Below are positions 27,087-35,712 of a stretch of 64,000 bases of DNA, one piece after another. The stretch lies in assembly GCF_022809115.1 (NCBI RefSeq), contig NZ_JALGBH010000001.1, positions 992,001 through 1,056,000 on the forward strand. Reading direction: 5' to 3'. A program made the position numbers and the translations under genes. Below the pieces are notes generated by a model. That model was not told the DNA's origin. It saw only the letters and a program-made list of their open reading frames with translations, and did no database searches. The DNA comes from Pedobacter montanisoli (GTDB taxonomy: Bacteria > Bacteroidota > Bacteroidia > Sphingobacteriales > Sphingobacteriaceae). Numbering within the stretch: the stretch's first letter is position 1; each line of letters opens with the position of its first letter.

Positions 27087-27797
27087 ATGCATAAAGGAAC
27101 CTTATTTCTTATCCCTGTTCCGTTAGCTGACGATGCTGCGGCTAAATCTTTTACTCCGTTTCTGGTTGAAACCATTAATCAGATTAAAGTCTATATTGTA
27201 GAAAACGAGAAAACTGCCCGTAAGTTTTTAAAAGAAGCCGGATTAAAAATACCTCAAAGCGAACTGATTATTCATGATTATGGTAAGCATAAGCGCGATG
27301 GAAACGTTGAACATTTCTTTACGCAATTGAATAAAGGACAGGATGTGGGTTTAATGAGTGAAGCGGGTTGCCCTGGTATTGCTGATCCTGGAGCTGAAAT
27401 TGTGGCAGAAGCGCATAAAAAAGGAATTAAGGTAGTGCCTTTGGTTGGCCCTAATTCTATGATACAGGCTCTGATGAGTTCAGGATTTACAGGTCAAAGC
27501 TTTGCTTTTCACGGCTATTTACCTATTAACAAGGCTGAAAGGACAAGAAAAATTAAAGAATTAGAGCTCTTAGCATCTAAACATTTGCAAACTCAATTGT
27601 TTATGGAGACTCCCTTTAGAAATAATCAATTGCTTGATGATTTGCTGAAAACCTGTAATCCACAAACTTTACTTTGCATTGCCAGCAATATCAATGCGGA
27701 AAATGAATTTATTAAAACCAAAAGTATAGCTGCGTGGCGCAAAGAACAGATAGACCTACATAAGCAGCCTACGGTATTTGTATTATATAAACCTTAA
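27087..27797 (+). CDS. SAM-dependent methyltransferase, RsmI-like tetrapyrrole-methylase fold
   Basis: A 236-residue protein of the tetrapyrrole methylase superfamily, closest in style to RsmI (16S rRNA 2'-O-methyltransferase). Seen: GTLFLIPVPLAD at the N-terminus, GLMSEAGCPGIADPGAEIVAEAH (the RsmI-type Gly-rich SAM region), PLVGPNSMIQALMSSGFTGQSFAFHGYLP and METPFRNNQLLDDLL. It differs from standard RsmI (about 220-290 residues, starting with LYLVPTPIGN) at the N-terminus. Bacteroidota often carry this second type, so the exact substrate is uncertain. Its stop is six bases from that of the convergent unknown gene, with no terminator between them. Confidence 0.8.
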   Translation: MHKGTLFLIPVPLADDAAAKSFTPFLVETINQIKVYIVENEKTARKFLKEAGLKIPQSELIIHDYGKHKRDGNVEHFFTQLNKGQDVGLMSEAGCPGIADPGAEIVAEAHKKGIKVVPLVGPNSMIQALMSSGFTGQSFAFHGYLPINKAERTRKIKELELLASKHLQTQLFMETPFRNNQLLDDLLKTCNPQTLLCIASNINAENEFIKTKSIAAWRKEQIDLHKQPTVFVLYKP

Positions 27798-27803
27798 ATT
27801 CTG

Positions 27804-28259
27804 CTAATAAGTTTCGCTATCAGGTGGGATGCCATAATCAGCAAAATTTAATGGCTTGCTCTTCTTTTCTGATTTACTGAAAATGGAAGTGATAAAAGAT
27901 TTTATATGAGATATTGCGCCTGTAATTTGATCAGCATCTAAAGAATTTCCTATTTTACCTGATATCAAAGCCCCCAGAGTTTTGGTAATTAAACCAGAAC
28001 CTCTAAATAGGGTTTTATTCAAGATAAAAGGCAATATCACAGACATCATTTTGCCTGTAATATTGGTTTTCTCATCAATCTTAAAGAGTGTCTTTGAATT
28101 GGTTAATTTGTTCAAAAAATATAAAGGAGAAAACTGATGTATATAAGTTTTGGCATTGCTCTTCAATGCTTCTTCTCTTAATAAATAAGAAGATTTGAGA
28201 CGAAGCCTTTCAGATTGCAGATCTGCTAATGATTGGATATGTGGTCTAATTTTCGTCAT
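27804..28259 (-). CDS. Unknown protein of the YtxH/holin-like cluster
   Basis: A 151-residue protein I do not recognise. The N-terminal part is basic and helical (TKIRPHIQSLADLQSERLRLKS). The middle (about 70-105) has hydrophobic stretches around MMSVILPFILNKTLF and GLITKTLGALISGKIG that could lie in or on the membrane. The C-terminus is polar. The ATG at 28259 overlaps the end of the holin-like gene by 14 bases; an upstream in-frame start would make the overlap longer and is less likely. It is third in a run with the holin-like and YtxH genes, so a shared envelope role is inferred. Confidence 0.65.
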   Translation of the reverse strand: MTKIRPHIQSLADLQSERLRLKSSYLLREEALKSNAKTYIHQFSPLYFLNKLTNSKTLFKIDEKTNITGKMMSVILPFILNKTLFRGSGLITKTLGALISGKIGNSLDADQITGAISHIKSFITSIFSKSEKKSKPLNFADYGIPPDSETY

Positions 28260-28617
28260 CTTTATCGGCAACTTTTTCAAAATATTTCTTAATAAACAAA
28301 TCAACCAGCCATTTTTCTATGATGTTATCCTTAGTAAGGAATACTATAATGGATAAAAGAAGGTAAACTCCTGCAACGCATCCAAAACCTGCCACATAAC
28401 TTCCAAATAAATTCGATAGAAAAAACGCAAGTGTTACCGAGCCAAATAAAAAGGCTAGTGTAAATCCTATGGCAACAACAGCATTGGTTATAAAATCTGC
28501 TGCTATTTTAGAACCTTTTTCTACCGTGCTCAGGCGTATGTACTCAATTCTTTCTTCTACGTATTCTTTTGCCTCAGCAACAATTTCTTCGAGTTTTATT
28601 TCCTTCTTTTCTTCCAT
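28246..28617 (-). CDS. Phage-holin-family (DUF1469-like) small membrane protein
   Basis: A 123-residue protein with a charged N-terminal helix (EEIVAEAKEYVEERIEYIRL), two transmembrane helices (about 42-68 and 73-95) and a charged C-terminus. This is the layout of the 'Phage_holin_3_6'/DUF1469 family, which despite the name is chromosomal and often found next to YtxH genes. No phage genes surround it. It lies 25 bp after the YtxH gene and overlaps the next gene by 14 bp. A role in envelope stress is inferred only from the neighbours. Confidence 0.72.
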   Translation of the reverse strand: MEEKKEIKLEEIVAEAKEYVEERIEYIRLSTVEKGSKIAADFITNAVVAIGFTLAFLFGSVTLAFFLSNLFGSYVAGFGCVAGVYLLLSIIVFLTKDNIIEKWLVDLFIKKYFEKVADKDDEN

Positions 28618-28642
28618 TACGCTTTAAAAAATATTTACCGGC

Positions 28643-28909
28643 TTAAACGTGCTCTACTTCGTCAGAATATTCTTCTTCAACATCGCGAAGCTTGCTTTTG
28701 ATTGAGCTCACTACTTTGTCTTTTAAACTGCTCAAGTTATTAATCTCATCTGCAGCTTTATCTTTAATGGCATCGCCAAGATCTTTTAACGACTGACTTA
28801 ATTTATCACGGGTCTCACTTCCTTTATCAGGAGCAAATAATAAGCCTAATGCTGCACCTGCTGCTAATCCAGCTAATAATGCTACTACAACTTTTGAGTT
28901 ATCTTTCAT
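28643..28909 (-). CDS. YtxH-domain protein
   Basis: An 88-residue protein with an N-terminal transmembrane segment (VVVALLAGLAAGAALGLLFAPDKGSETR) characteristic of YtxH: the Gly/Ala-rich helix followed by LLFAP and a basic stretch. The remainder is a charged helix with coiled-coil character. Family members are general-stress-related proteins of unknown mechanism. It is first in the three-gene minus-strand cluster. Confidence 0.88.
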   Translation of the reverse strand: MKDNSKVVVALLAGLAAGAALGLLFAPDKGSETRDKLSQSLKDLGDAIKDKAADEINNLSSLKDKVVSSIKSKLRDVEEEYSDEVEHV

Positions 28910-29004
28910 GACGTTTATAATTAAAGGGTATTAAATTCTAATATAATAACTGTTATTTAAGTAAAAATGTTTTTGTTTCCAGCTAAAATAGCTAAAATAG
29001 GTGT

Positions 29005-29045
29005 AAAAAACTTATCATGAAATGATTATCTGATAAGCTTTTTAC
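29005..29045 (-). terminator. Terminator of the two-component operon
   Basis: On the minus strand, CTTATCA pairs with TGATAAG across a 13-base loop and is followed by a run of six T. It lies just after the stop of the gene ending at 29060. Confidence 0.7.
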
Positions 29046-29059
29046 AAGGGGAAGATATT

Positions 29060-30505
29060 CTAATAAGCTATGGGTAATTTTACGATAACAAGATTTCCGG
29101 CGTCTTGTGGCTTGATCTCTATTATACCATTGTGATTCATCACAATTTTCTGCGCTTCGGTTAAAGCCAACCCATTACCATTCTTTTTGGTGCTAAAAAA
29201 AGGCTCCAATATATTATCGTTATAATTTTTGCCCAAACCTGTACCGTTATCTTCTATAAGTATAGAATAGAAGCCGCTATCTTTAATGGTGGTAATATGA
29301 ATAGTTTTAGGGAAATCATGCATATTTTCGATTGCATTAACCAATATATTTTGCAATGCTTTTTTTAACTGGTATTCATCGGCCAGTATTTCCAGATCTG
29401 CATTTAGAATATCTTTATCTACCGAAATTCTTTGCCCTAGTATCAGATCGTTAACCTGGTTCAGCGCATCTTCTATAAGCTCTTTAATGTTTGCTTTTTC
29501 AAAAGAAAGCGGTTTATTCTCTGTGCTTACAATTACCTGTTTAATGAGCTGGTTAATGTTATCACAATTGGTTTTAATGATATCCAGATTAGTTTGTACG
29601 GTTTCATTATAAGCCAGATTCTTATCTGTATTAAGTTCTTCAATTACGAAGTTGATTGTAGATAAAGGATCTCTAATCTCTTCGGCAAAAGCTTTAGCTA
29701 TATGTGCAGATACGCTTAGTTTACTCTGATTGATAGAGTTGTTTTCTTTGTATTTTCTTGGAGTAAGATCATGAATAATGGTATGATAGATGCTCATAAT
29801 ATTCTGAGGATCTATCTGTAAGAAAGAAGAAAGAGTACAAAAATAAGTTTGTCCGCTGCTCGAAATCATCTCACATTCAAAGTTACTTACGGCGCCCTTT
29901 GTTTCGAGCTGTTGAATAAAGTTATCTCTGTCTTCAGAATTCTTAAACAATTGCCTGTCTGTAACTGTGTTCAGATCATTGGGATGAAATCCGAAAAAGC
30001 TCAACCCAGCTTTATTCATCTCATATATTTTGCCGTTGAAATCTGAAATCAAAATGGGTTCCTTTGTTTTTTCAAAAATTACCCTGAATTTAAATTCACT
30101 TTCTTTAAGCGCCTTGGTGGCTTCGGCCTGTTTTAAGGCATAGCGTAATGTTCTGTCAAGGAGTTGTGCATTGATCTGATCTTTTACCAGATAATCGGCT
30201 GCTCCAAAATTCAAGGCTTGCTGATCTATATCATAATCGCCTTTTCCGGTTAAGATAATGATAGGCTCTTTTATTCCTGATAAGACAGCTTCATTTAAAA
30301 GGTCTATTCCGGTGTTTTTGCCCAGTCTGTAATCAACTAAATAAATATCATGTTGCTGTTTTAAAACAGCATTAATACCTTTTTCAAAGCTATTGGCCCA
30401 GCTCAGTTCATAATTCTTAATGCTGGGTATTTGAGAGAAAATATCTTTTGTGATGATAAAATCATCTTCATCATCATCGATTAGTAGAACCTTTATCTTT
30501 TCCAT
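29060..30505 (-). CDS. Receiver-PAS-histidine-kinase-like protein lacking the phospho-acceptor His
   Basis: A 481-residue protein. Domains: receiver (about 1-118; acidic patch LLIDDDEDD and phospho-acceptor Asp58 in YLVDYRLG), PAS (about 135-255), a HisKA-like helix region and a HATPase domain (about 370-480). The H-box reads FAEEIRDPL, so the normal phospho-accepting His is Glu275. The ATP-binding boxes remain: ILVNAIENM (N), EDNGTGLG (G1), FFSTKKNGNGLAL (F/G2). The ATG at 30505 lies four bases after the stop of the preceding receiver gene; an upstream frame extension overlaps that gene and is rejected. Probably a phosphate sink or regulatory pseudokinase in the operon. Confidence 0.85.
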   Translation of the reverse strand: MEKIKVLLIDDDEDDFIITKDIFSQIPSIKNYELSWANSFEKGINAVLKQQHDIYLVDYRLGKNTGIDLLNEAVLSGIKEPIIILTGKGDYDIDQQALNFGAADYLVKDQINAQLLDRTLRYALKQAEATKALKESEFKFRVIFEKTKEPILISDFNGKIYEMNKAGLSFFGFHPNDLNTVTDRQLFKNSEDRDNFIQQLETKGAVSNFECEMISSSGQTYFCTLSSFLQIDPQNIMSIYHTIIHDLTPRKYKENNSINQSKLSVSAHIAKAFAEEIRDPLSTINFVIEELNTDKNLAYNETVQTNLDIIKTNCDNINQLIKQVIVSTENKPLSFEKANIKELIEDALNQVNDLILGQRISVDKDILNADLEILADEYQLKKALQNILVNAIENMHDFPKTIHITTIKDSGFYSILIEDNGTGLGKNYNDNILEPFFSTKKNGNGLALTEAQKIVMNHNGIIEIKPQDAGNLVIVKLPIAY

Positions 30506-30509
30506 AAGA

Positions 30510-30926
30510 TCAATTTGAAGGAAGCCATTTCTGGGAAACAATTTTAGCAATATTTACCAGATCTGAAAAGTTAGATGGTTTAGTAAAGAAATCAGTTGCA
30601 CCTAAATTAAAAACACTATCAATATCATCTTTATTTTTAGTGGTTGATAAGACCACAACAGGGATATTTTCTGTTGAGGGATTAGCTTTTAAGGCCTTTA
30701 TCACACCTCTTCCGTCAAGGACAGGCATGTTTAAATCGATTAAAATTAACTTAGGCAGGAAATCTTTTTGGCTCAATTCCATAACCTGTTCTACCAACAG
30801 TTTACCGTTAGAAAGAAACTTTATTGAGGTCTGGTTAATTTCACTGAAAGCTTCCATAAGCATAAGTGTATCATCCGGGTCATCTTCTGCAATTAAAATT
30901 AATGGCTCCAAAAGTTTGTCAATCAT
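30510..30926 (-). CDS. Single-domain response regulator (Rcp1-like)
   Basis: A 138-residue stand-alone receiver. The acidic pocket is ILIAEDDPDD (about 10-19), the phospho-acceptor is Asp64 in LILIDLNMP, and the conserved Thr and Lys lie in VVLSTTK and FFTKPSN. There is no output domain. This resembles receivers that partner with phytochrome-type kinases. It overlaps the membrane kinase gene by four bases (ATGA), so it is very likely that kinase's direct target. Confidence 0.92.
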   Translation of the reverse strand: MIDKLLEPLILIAEDDPDDTLMLMEAFSEINQTSIKFLSNGKLLVEQVMELSQKDFLPKLILIDLNMPVLDGRGVIKALKANPSTENIPVVVLSTTKNKDDIDSVFNLGATDFFTKPSNFSDLVNIAKIVSQKWLPSN

Positions 30927-33391
30927 GATAGCGCATGTTGGTTTACAGGTAACAAAATAGAAAATGTAGCTCCTAAACCTTCTTTCCCTTCTGCAAAAAT
31001 ATAACCGTTATGATTTTCTATGATCTTTTTACAAATGGCTAAACCCATTCCTGTACCCTGGTACTCGGCTCTTGAGTGTAACCTTTGGAACATATCAAAA
31101 ATCTTTTCGGCATAATCCTGGTCAAATCCAATCCCATTATCTTTAATTGTTACCAAGCAATATACAGTATTTTTGTGAATTTCACTATATGATGTCTGGT
31201 TGCTGTTTATGAGTTGCGCATCAATCTCAATGAGAGGTTTAACATCAGGCTGGATAAACTTTAATGAATTACTTATGATGTTTTGAAATAACTGTGCTAA
31301 TTGTGTTGGGGAGCCTTCAATATGCTGGGCAACATTTAAATTTACAGTTGCATTAGCGGTTTCTATACTGTAATCTAAATCAGTAAGTACTTTTTTAAAG
31401 ATGTCGGCTAAATTGATATTTACAAATGTTTGTGGCTGCTGTTTGGTTGTTCTTGAAAAGGCAAGTAAATCATCTATCAGGTTTTGCATACGACTTGCGG
31501 CATTTTGCATGCGTACAATGTAATCCTGTCCTTCTTCGGCCAGCTGTGGACTATATTTGGTCATTAGCCGGTCTCCAAATGCTCTTATTTTTCTTAAAGG
31601 TTCCTGTAAATCATGTGAAGCCACATAAGCAAACTGTTCTAATTCTTTGTTTGAAGCGTCGATCTGAGTGATTTTTTCTTCAAGTTGTCTTTGTGTTTGT
31701 TTAAGGGCGGTTACATCCTGCGTGTTTCCCAGATAAGAAAATCCACCATATATCTCGTCTTCTTTATACCTGGCAACGGTAGTTACAAATCTGATTTCGC
31801 CATTGGGTCTGATAATTTTGTAATCTAATTTAAAAGAAGATTTATGAATAATTGCTCTTTCAAAGGTTGCTTCGAATACTTCATAATCATCGGGATGTAC
31901 CAAGCTTTTAAAGCTTTCTAAGGTGATAAAAATAGAGTGGGGCAAGAAACCATGGATATTATACATTTCATCAGACCAGAAAAAATATTCATCAGTAACT
32001 TTCCATTCCCAGCTGCCGTTGTGCGATACCGTTTCGGCTTCACGTAACAGAATCTCACTTTTACGCAATTTAAGCGTAGCTCTTTTAAGCTCGGTGATAT
32101 CCTGCATGGTGCCAATAAGTTTGTCGTCTTTTTCGGCATAGTATCCTTGCGTAAGAACGTATTTTCTTTCTCCGTTACTGAGCAGAATTTGATACTCTAC
32201 AGCAAAGTTGGTTTTTTTATGTAGCGCATGTAAAAACTCCTTTCGCAATTTGGCTCTATATTCAGGTACAATTAGTTCGTTGTTTAAGATCTCTTCAGGC
32301 GTAAGGTCAGCAGGAGGAAATCCGAATATTTTATAAACCTCATCTGAAAGCCTGTATTTTTTTGATTTAATATCCAATTCCCAGCTGCCTATATGAGATA
32401 TTTCTTCTGCTCTGGCCAGTAATTTTTCGCGGTCTAAAAGATGCTGTGTAATAATTCTCTTTTGCTTGATTTCTGCATTTAAGGCTGTAGCCATTTTTTC
32501 TTCATTTCTAAAGGTTTCTACATAATGCAGAATGGTACCGCCTAATAAAACCAGATAACTTAAAAAGCGGAGAAAAAATGCAGTATTAAAATAAATATCA
32601 AAGGCTTTGAAGCTAATTGCCATTAAGATCTGTGCGATAATTAAAGGCGCTATACTTAAAACCAATAATTTAGAAAAGATGTTATAATACCTGAGTTTGA
32701 ACTTAGGGAGCAGGAGAAATGTCCAGATCAGTAGAAGGCAAAAAGGGATGATGTATATTACATCGAACTTTATTGCCTGCATAAAGAAAATGTTATATAG
32801 CGGATAGTTTTTGTTGTAATAAATAATGCTTACACAACACAGAAACAATAAAATGGTAAGAAGTGTGGTTTTGGTAATTGCTTTTTGTTTTTGGGCTAAA
32901 GTTCTTTTATGTCTAGACTTTAATTTCAGGTAAAATATAGTTCCCGATAAAAGGTTAGCAGCATAAAAAATATTGGTAATAGACCATACAAAATAGATGT
33001 TGTTATGGGCAAGTATAAGGTTATCAGCCAGTTTGCTTTGGTTTAGAGTTAACAGCAGATAACCGTCTAAAGCACCTGCACCTAGCAGTGTTAAACCAAA
33101 AAGGGTAATTGTAAGTTCTTTGCGAAGATAAAAATCAACACATGCCAATACACCTGCAAATAAAGCCGAAGCAATGCCTAATACAATCCATACGGTGGTA
33201 TAAAAACTCAGATCAAGCTTAAAGCCCAAAAAAACCTTGTAGGATTCGTATTTATTGGCAGTGAGTTCTGTGCACAACAGGGGTACCATTGAGATGAGGC
33301 ATAGCGCAGCAATAACAAACCACATCTTTTTAGTTAAAGGCAGCGATTGTTTAAGCCTGTATGTCACAAGATTTTGGAAAAAATTACTCAC
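30923..33391 (-). CDS. Membrane sensor histidine kinase with two PAS domains
   Basis: An 822-residue kinase. About eight transmembrane helices (roughly 23-290) form an integral sensor. Two PAS domains follow (about 325-435 and 450-565), each starting with an HxGSWEW/HIGSWEL-type motif; PAS ends are marked by GTMQDITELK and GNTQDVTALK. The HisKA H-box is YVASHDLQEPL with His593. The HATPase has NIISNSLKF, IKDNGIGFD and GTGMGLAI. The start is a GTG at 33391, three bases after the stop of the sigma54-regulator gene; the nearby ATG is out of frame. The helical sensor has no bound-cofactor motif that I can see. Confidence 0.9.
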   Translation of the reverse strand: MSNFFQNLVTYRLKQSLPLTKKMWFVIAALCLISMVPLLCTELTANKYESYKVFLGFKLDLSFYTTVWIVLGIASALFAGVLACVDFYLRKELTITLFGLTLLGAGALDGYLLLTLNQSKLADNLILAHNNIYFVWSITNIFYAANLLSGTIFYLKLKSRHKRTLAQKQKAITKTTLLTILLFLCCVSIIYYNKNYPLYNIFFMQAIKFDVIYIIPFCLLLIWTFLLLPKFKLRYYNIFSKLLVLSIAPLIIAQILMAISFKAFDIYFNTAFFLRFLSYLVLLGGTILHYVETFRNEEKMATALNAEIKQKRIITQHLLDREKLLARAEEISHIGSWELDIKSKKYRLSDEVYKIFGFPPADLTPEEILNNELIVPEYRAKLRKEFLHALHKKTNFAVEYQILLSNGERKYVLTQGYYAEKDDKLIGTMQDITELKRATLKLRKSEILLREAETVSHNGSWEWKVTDEYFFWSDEMYNIHGFLPHSIFITLESFKSLVHPDDYEVFEATFERAIIHKSSFKLDYKIIRPNGEIRFVTTVARYKEDEIYGGFSYLGNTQDVTALKQTQRQLEEKITQIDASNKELEQFAYVASHDLQEPLRKIRAFGDRLMTKYSPQLAEEGQDYIVRMQNAASRMQNLIDDLLAFSRTTKQQPQTFVNINLADIFKKVLTDLDYSIETANATVNLNVAQHIEGSPTQLAQLFQNIISNSLKFIQPDVKPLIEIDAQLINSNQTSYSEIHKNTVYCLVTIKDNGIGFDQDYAEKIFDMFQRLHSRAEYQGTGMGLAICKKIIENHNGYIFAEGKEGLGATFSILLPVNQHALS

Positions 33392-33394
33392 ATT

Positions 33395-34804
33395 CTATTT
33401 GTCGAGGTCTATAGCCTTCATTTTATTGTAGAGTGTTTTTCTGTCGATGTTTAAAATCTTGGCCGCTTTGGTTTTGTTAAAATTGACCTCTTTTAGCACG
33501 TTGAGTATAGTTTCATACTCAGCTTCGAGGGCAGCATTTTTTAAGTCCCGTACTTTAGGCTTTTCGGCTTCATTTTCAGGATTTAAATTATAAACAGAAC
33601 CTTTGGCGTAGGTAGATATTTCGAGTGGAAGTGCTTTGGTTTGGACTTCTTCTGTTTCTGTAAGTAAAGTAGCTCTTCTTACCACATTTTTAAGCTCACG
33701 CACGTTGCCGGGCCAGTTGTAGTTTAAAAAACAGTCTATTACTTCCTGAGAGAAGGTTTTAACTTCTTTGTTAAGTTCTTTATTGGCTACCTCTAAAAAG
33801 CTGTTTGCAAAAGACAGAATATCTTTTCCTCTTTGACTTAAAGGAGGTAAATGAATAGCAAACTCATTAAACCTGTGGTAAAGATCTTCACGAAATCTAC
33901 CTTTAGAGATAGAATCCTGCAAGTTTTCGTTGGTAGCAACTATAATCCGTACGTCCAGATCAATTTCTTTGGTACTGCCTATGCGCTTAATTTTACGTTC
34001 CTGAACAGTTCTTAATAAAACAGCCTGTATATCGTATGAAAGATTGCCCACTTCATCTAAAAATAAAGTGCCACCATTGGCCATTTCAAAATGACCTATT
34101 TTAGTATATAAAGCACCTGTAAAAGCACCTTTTTCATGCCCGAAAAATTCACTGCCTGCAAGTTCTTTGGTTAAAGATCCACAATCCATAGCCACAAAAG
34201 GTTTGTCTTTTCTGGGACTATTAAGGTGAATGGCTTTGGCTACAGATTCTTTTCCGGTTCCACTATCGCCAATTAATATCACACTGTATGCGGTAGGAGC
34301 AACCAATAAAATTTGTTTCATCAGATCTTTTGAGGCTGCACTTTGGCCAATTACAAATTCATCACTAAATACGTAGGTAGATTTAGTTTTGGATTTTTCT
34401 TTTTGAGGCTCTTCAGTATGGCTGATAGGAGCATTGAGTGCGTTTTGGGTTTCAATTGCTTTATTGATGGTATTTAATATCTCATCCGGATAAAGCGGTT
34501 TGGTGATGTAATCATACGCACCTAATTTAATCAGTTCTACAGCCAGTTTGATGTCTGAATATCCGGTGATGATGATTACTCCGGTTTTAGGATAACTGTT
34601 CTTGATTCTAACCAGCATTTCCTTGCCATCTGTATCTTCCAGCCTGTAATCGCACAAAACCAGATCATAATTATCTTTAGCTAAGTGCTCCATCGCAGAA
34701 GCTCCGCTTATGGCGCTGGTTACTTCAAATCCATTACGGGTTAAAAATTTAGATAAGAGTAAACCAATGTTAATTTCATCATCAACAATTAATATTTTTC
34801 TCAT
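33395..34804 (-). CDS. NtrC-family sigma54-dependent response regulator
   Basis: A 469-residue regulator with three domains: receiver (about 1-118; Asp52 in LVLCDYRLED), AAA+ ATPase (about 150-385; Walker A GDSGTGKE at 179-186, the sigma54-contact loop GAFTGA at 226-231, Walker B TLFLDE at 246-251) and a Fis-type helix-turn-helix (about 430-466; NKTKAAKILNIDRKTLYNKM). It should activate promoters served by RpoN after phosphorylation. It is the first gene of a four-gene minus-strand operon with a membrane kinase, a lone receiver and a pseudokinase hybrid. Confidence 0.94.
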   Translation of the reverse strand: MRKILIVDDEINIGLLLSKFLTRNGFEVTSAISGASAMEHLAKDNYDLVLCDYRLEDTDGKEMLVRIKNSYPKTGVIIITGYSDIKLAVELIKLGAYDYITKPLYPDEILNTINKAIETQNALNAPISHTEEPQKEKSKTKSTYVFSDEFVIGQSAASKDLMKQILLVAPTAYSVILIGDSGTGKESVAKAIHLNSPRKDKPFVAMDCGSLTKELAGSEFFGHEKGAFTGALYTKIGHFEMANGGTLFLDEVGNLSYDIQAVLLRTVQERKIKRIGSTKEIDLDVRIIVATNENLQDSISKGRFREDLYHRFNEFAIHLPPLSQRGKDILSFANSFLEVANKELNKEVKTFSQEVIDCFLNYNWPGNVRELKNVVRRATLLTETEEVQTKALPLEISTYAKGSVYNLNPENEAEKPKVRDLKNAALEAEYETILNVLKEVNFNKTKAAKILNIDRKTLYNKMKAIDLDK

Positions 34805-34866
34805 GGTAATCTGGCTCGTAAACTTTATTTCAGCCTAAATATAGAGAAAAAAAATGCGATGGGAAA

Positions 34867-34904
34867 TATTTTCTACACTTTTTTGAAAAAATGTGTAGAA
34901 AATA
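34867..34904. repeat. Long inverted repeat upstream of the sigma54-regulator operon
   Basis: Perfect 12-base arms TATTTTCTACAC (34867-34878) and GTGTAGAAAATA (34893-34904) surround a centre that continues pairing as T5/A5 after one mismatch. It lies 63-100 bases upstream of the regulator start and 24 bases after the crotonase stop. It may act as a weak terminator for the crotonase transcript or as a symmetrical operator; the following sequence is not a strong T-run. Confidence 0.6.
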
Positions 34905-34927
34905 AAGATATTAACAATCGTGAAGGA

Positions 34928-35710
34928 TTAATTGCCTTTAAATGCGGGTTTGCGTTTTTCAAGGAATGCGTTCACACCTTCTTTAAAATCGTTGGTGTTA
35001 AAACAGTTGGCAAACTCGTTGATCTCAACCTCAAATCCGTTAATCTGGCTTTGTCCCGATGCGTTAATGGCTTTTATAGCACTGCTTAAAGCTAAAGGTG
35101 CTCTCAAGATAATTTTGGCCAAAATTTCTTCGGCTTTGGCAATCAACTGGCCTGGTTCGGTAACATGGTTTACAAGTCCTGTTTTTTCAGCTTCATCTGC
35201 AGTAAGCATATCGGCAGTGAAGATCATTTCCATTGCTTTACCTTTACCTATAAGCTGTGCTAATCTTTGTGTTCCGCCGTATCCGGGTATGAGTCCTAAA
35301 GTAACTTCGGGTAAACCTAATTTTGCATTGTTGGAGGCTATGCGAATGTGACAGGCCATGGCTAATTCTAACCCCCCGCCTAAAGCAAAACCATTGATGG
35401 CAGCCAAAACAGGTTTTGTACAATTTTCAATTGCATTGAAAACGCTTTCCTGGCCAATTTTTGCCAACTGGCGACCTTCTTCAACATTATAATTCTGGAA
35501 TTCACTGATATCAGCTCCGGCTACAAAAGCTTTTTCTCCAGCCCCAGTAATAAGAATAGCCTTTACATCAGCATTTTCGGTAGAGGCTTGAATTGCCGTT
35601 GCAATCTCTTCTAAAACAGATCGGTTTAATGCGTTTAATTTTTGAGGGCGGTTTATAGTTAAATAAAAAATATGATTTTTTACTTCAGTTAAAATGTTTT
35701 GATATTCCAT
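34928..35710 (-). CDS. Enoyl-CoA hydratase/crotonase-family protein
   Basis: A 260-residue crotonase. The oxyanion-hole segments FVAGADISEF (about 62-71) and GGGLELAMAC are present. Both catalytic Glu residues of true hydratases can be placed: Glu115 and Glu135 (LPEVTLGLIPGYGGTQRL). It therefore can probably hydrate short trans-2-enoyl-CoA esters in fatty or branched-chain acid breakdown; other crotonase reactions remain possible. The gene starts two bases after the stop of the stand-alone B12-binding protein, suggesting one pathway. Confidence 0.9.
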   Translation of the reverse strand: MEYQNILTEVKNHIFYLTINRPQKLNALNRSVLEEIATAIQASTENADVKAILITGAGEKAFVAGADISEFQNYNVEEGRQLAKIGQESVFNAIENCTKPVLAAINGFALGGGLELAMACHIRIASNNAKLGLPEVTLGLIPGYGGTQRLAQLIGKGKAMEMIFTADMLTADEAEKTGLVNHVTEPGQLIAKAEEILAKIILRAPLALSSAIKAINASGQSQINGFEVEINEFANCFNTNDFKEGVNAFLEKRKPAFKGN

Positions 35711-35712
35711 AG

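Noticed and set aside
28246..28617. 'Phage holin family' protein as evidence for a prophage
   Set aside because: The family is chromosomal and linked to YtxH; no integrase, terminase, capsid or tail gene is nearby.
34932..35351. Long plus-strand open frame inside the crotonase gene
   Set aside because: It is antisense to a gene with complete active-site motifs, and its translation has no recognisable domain.
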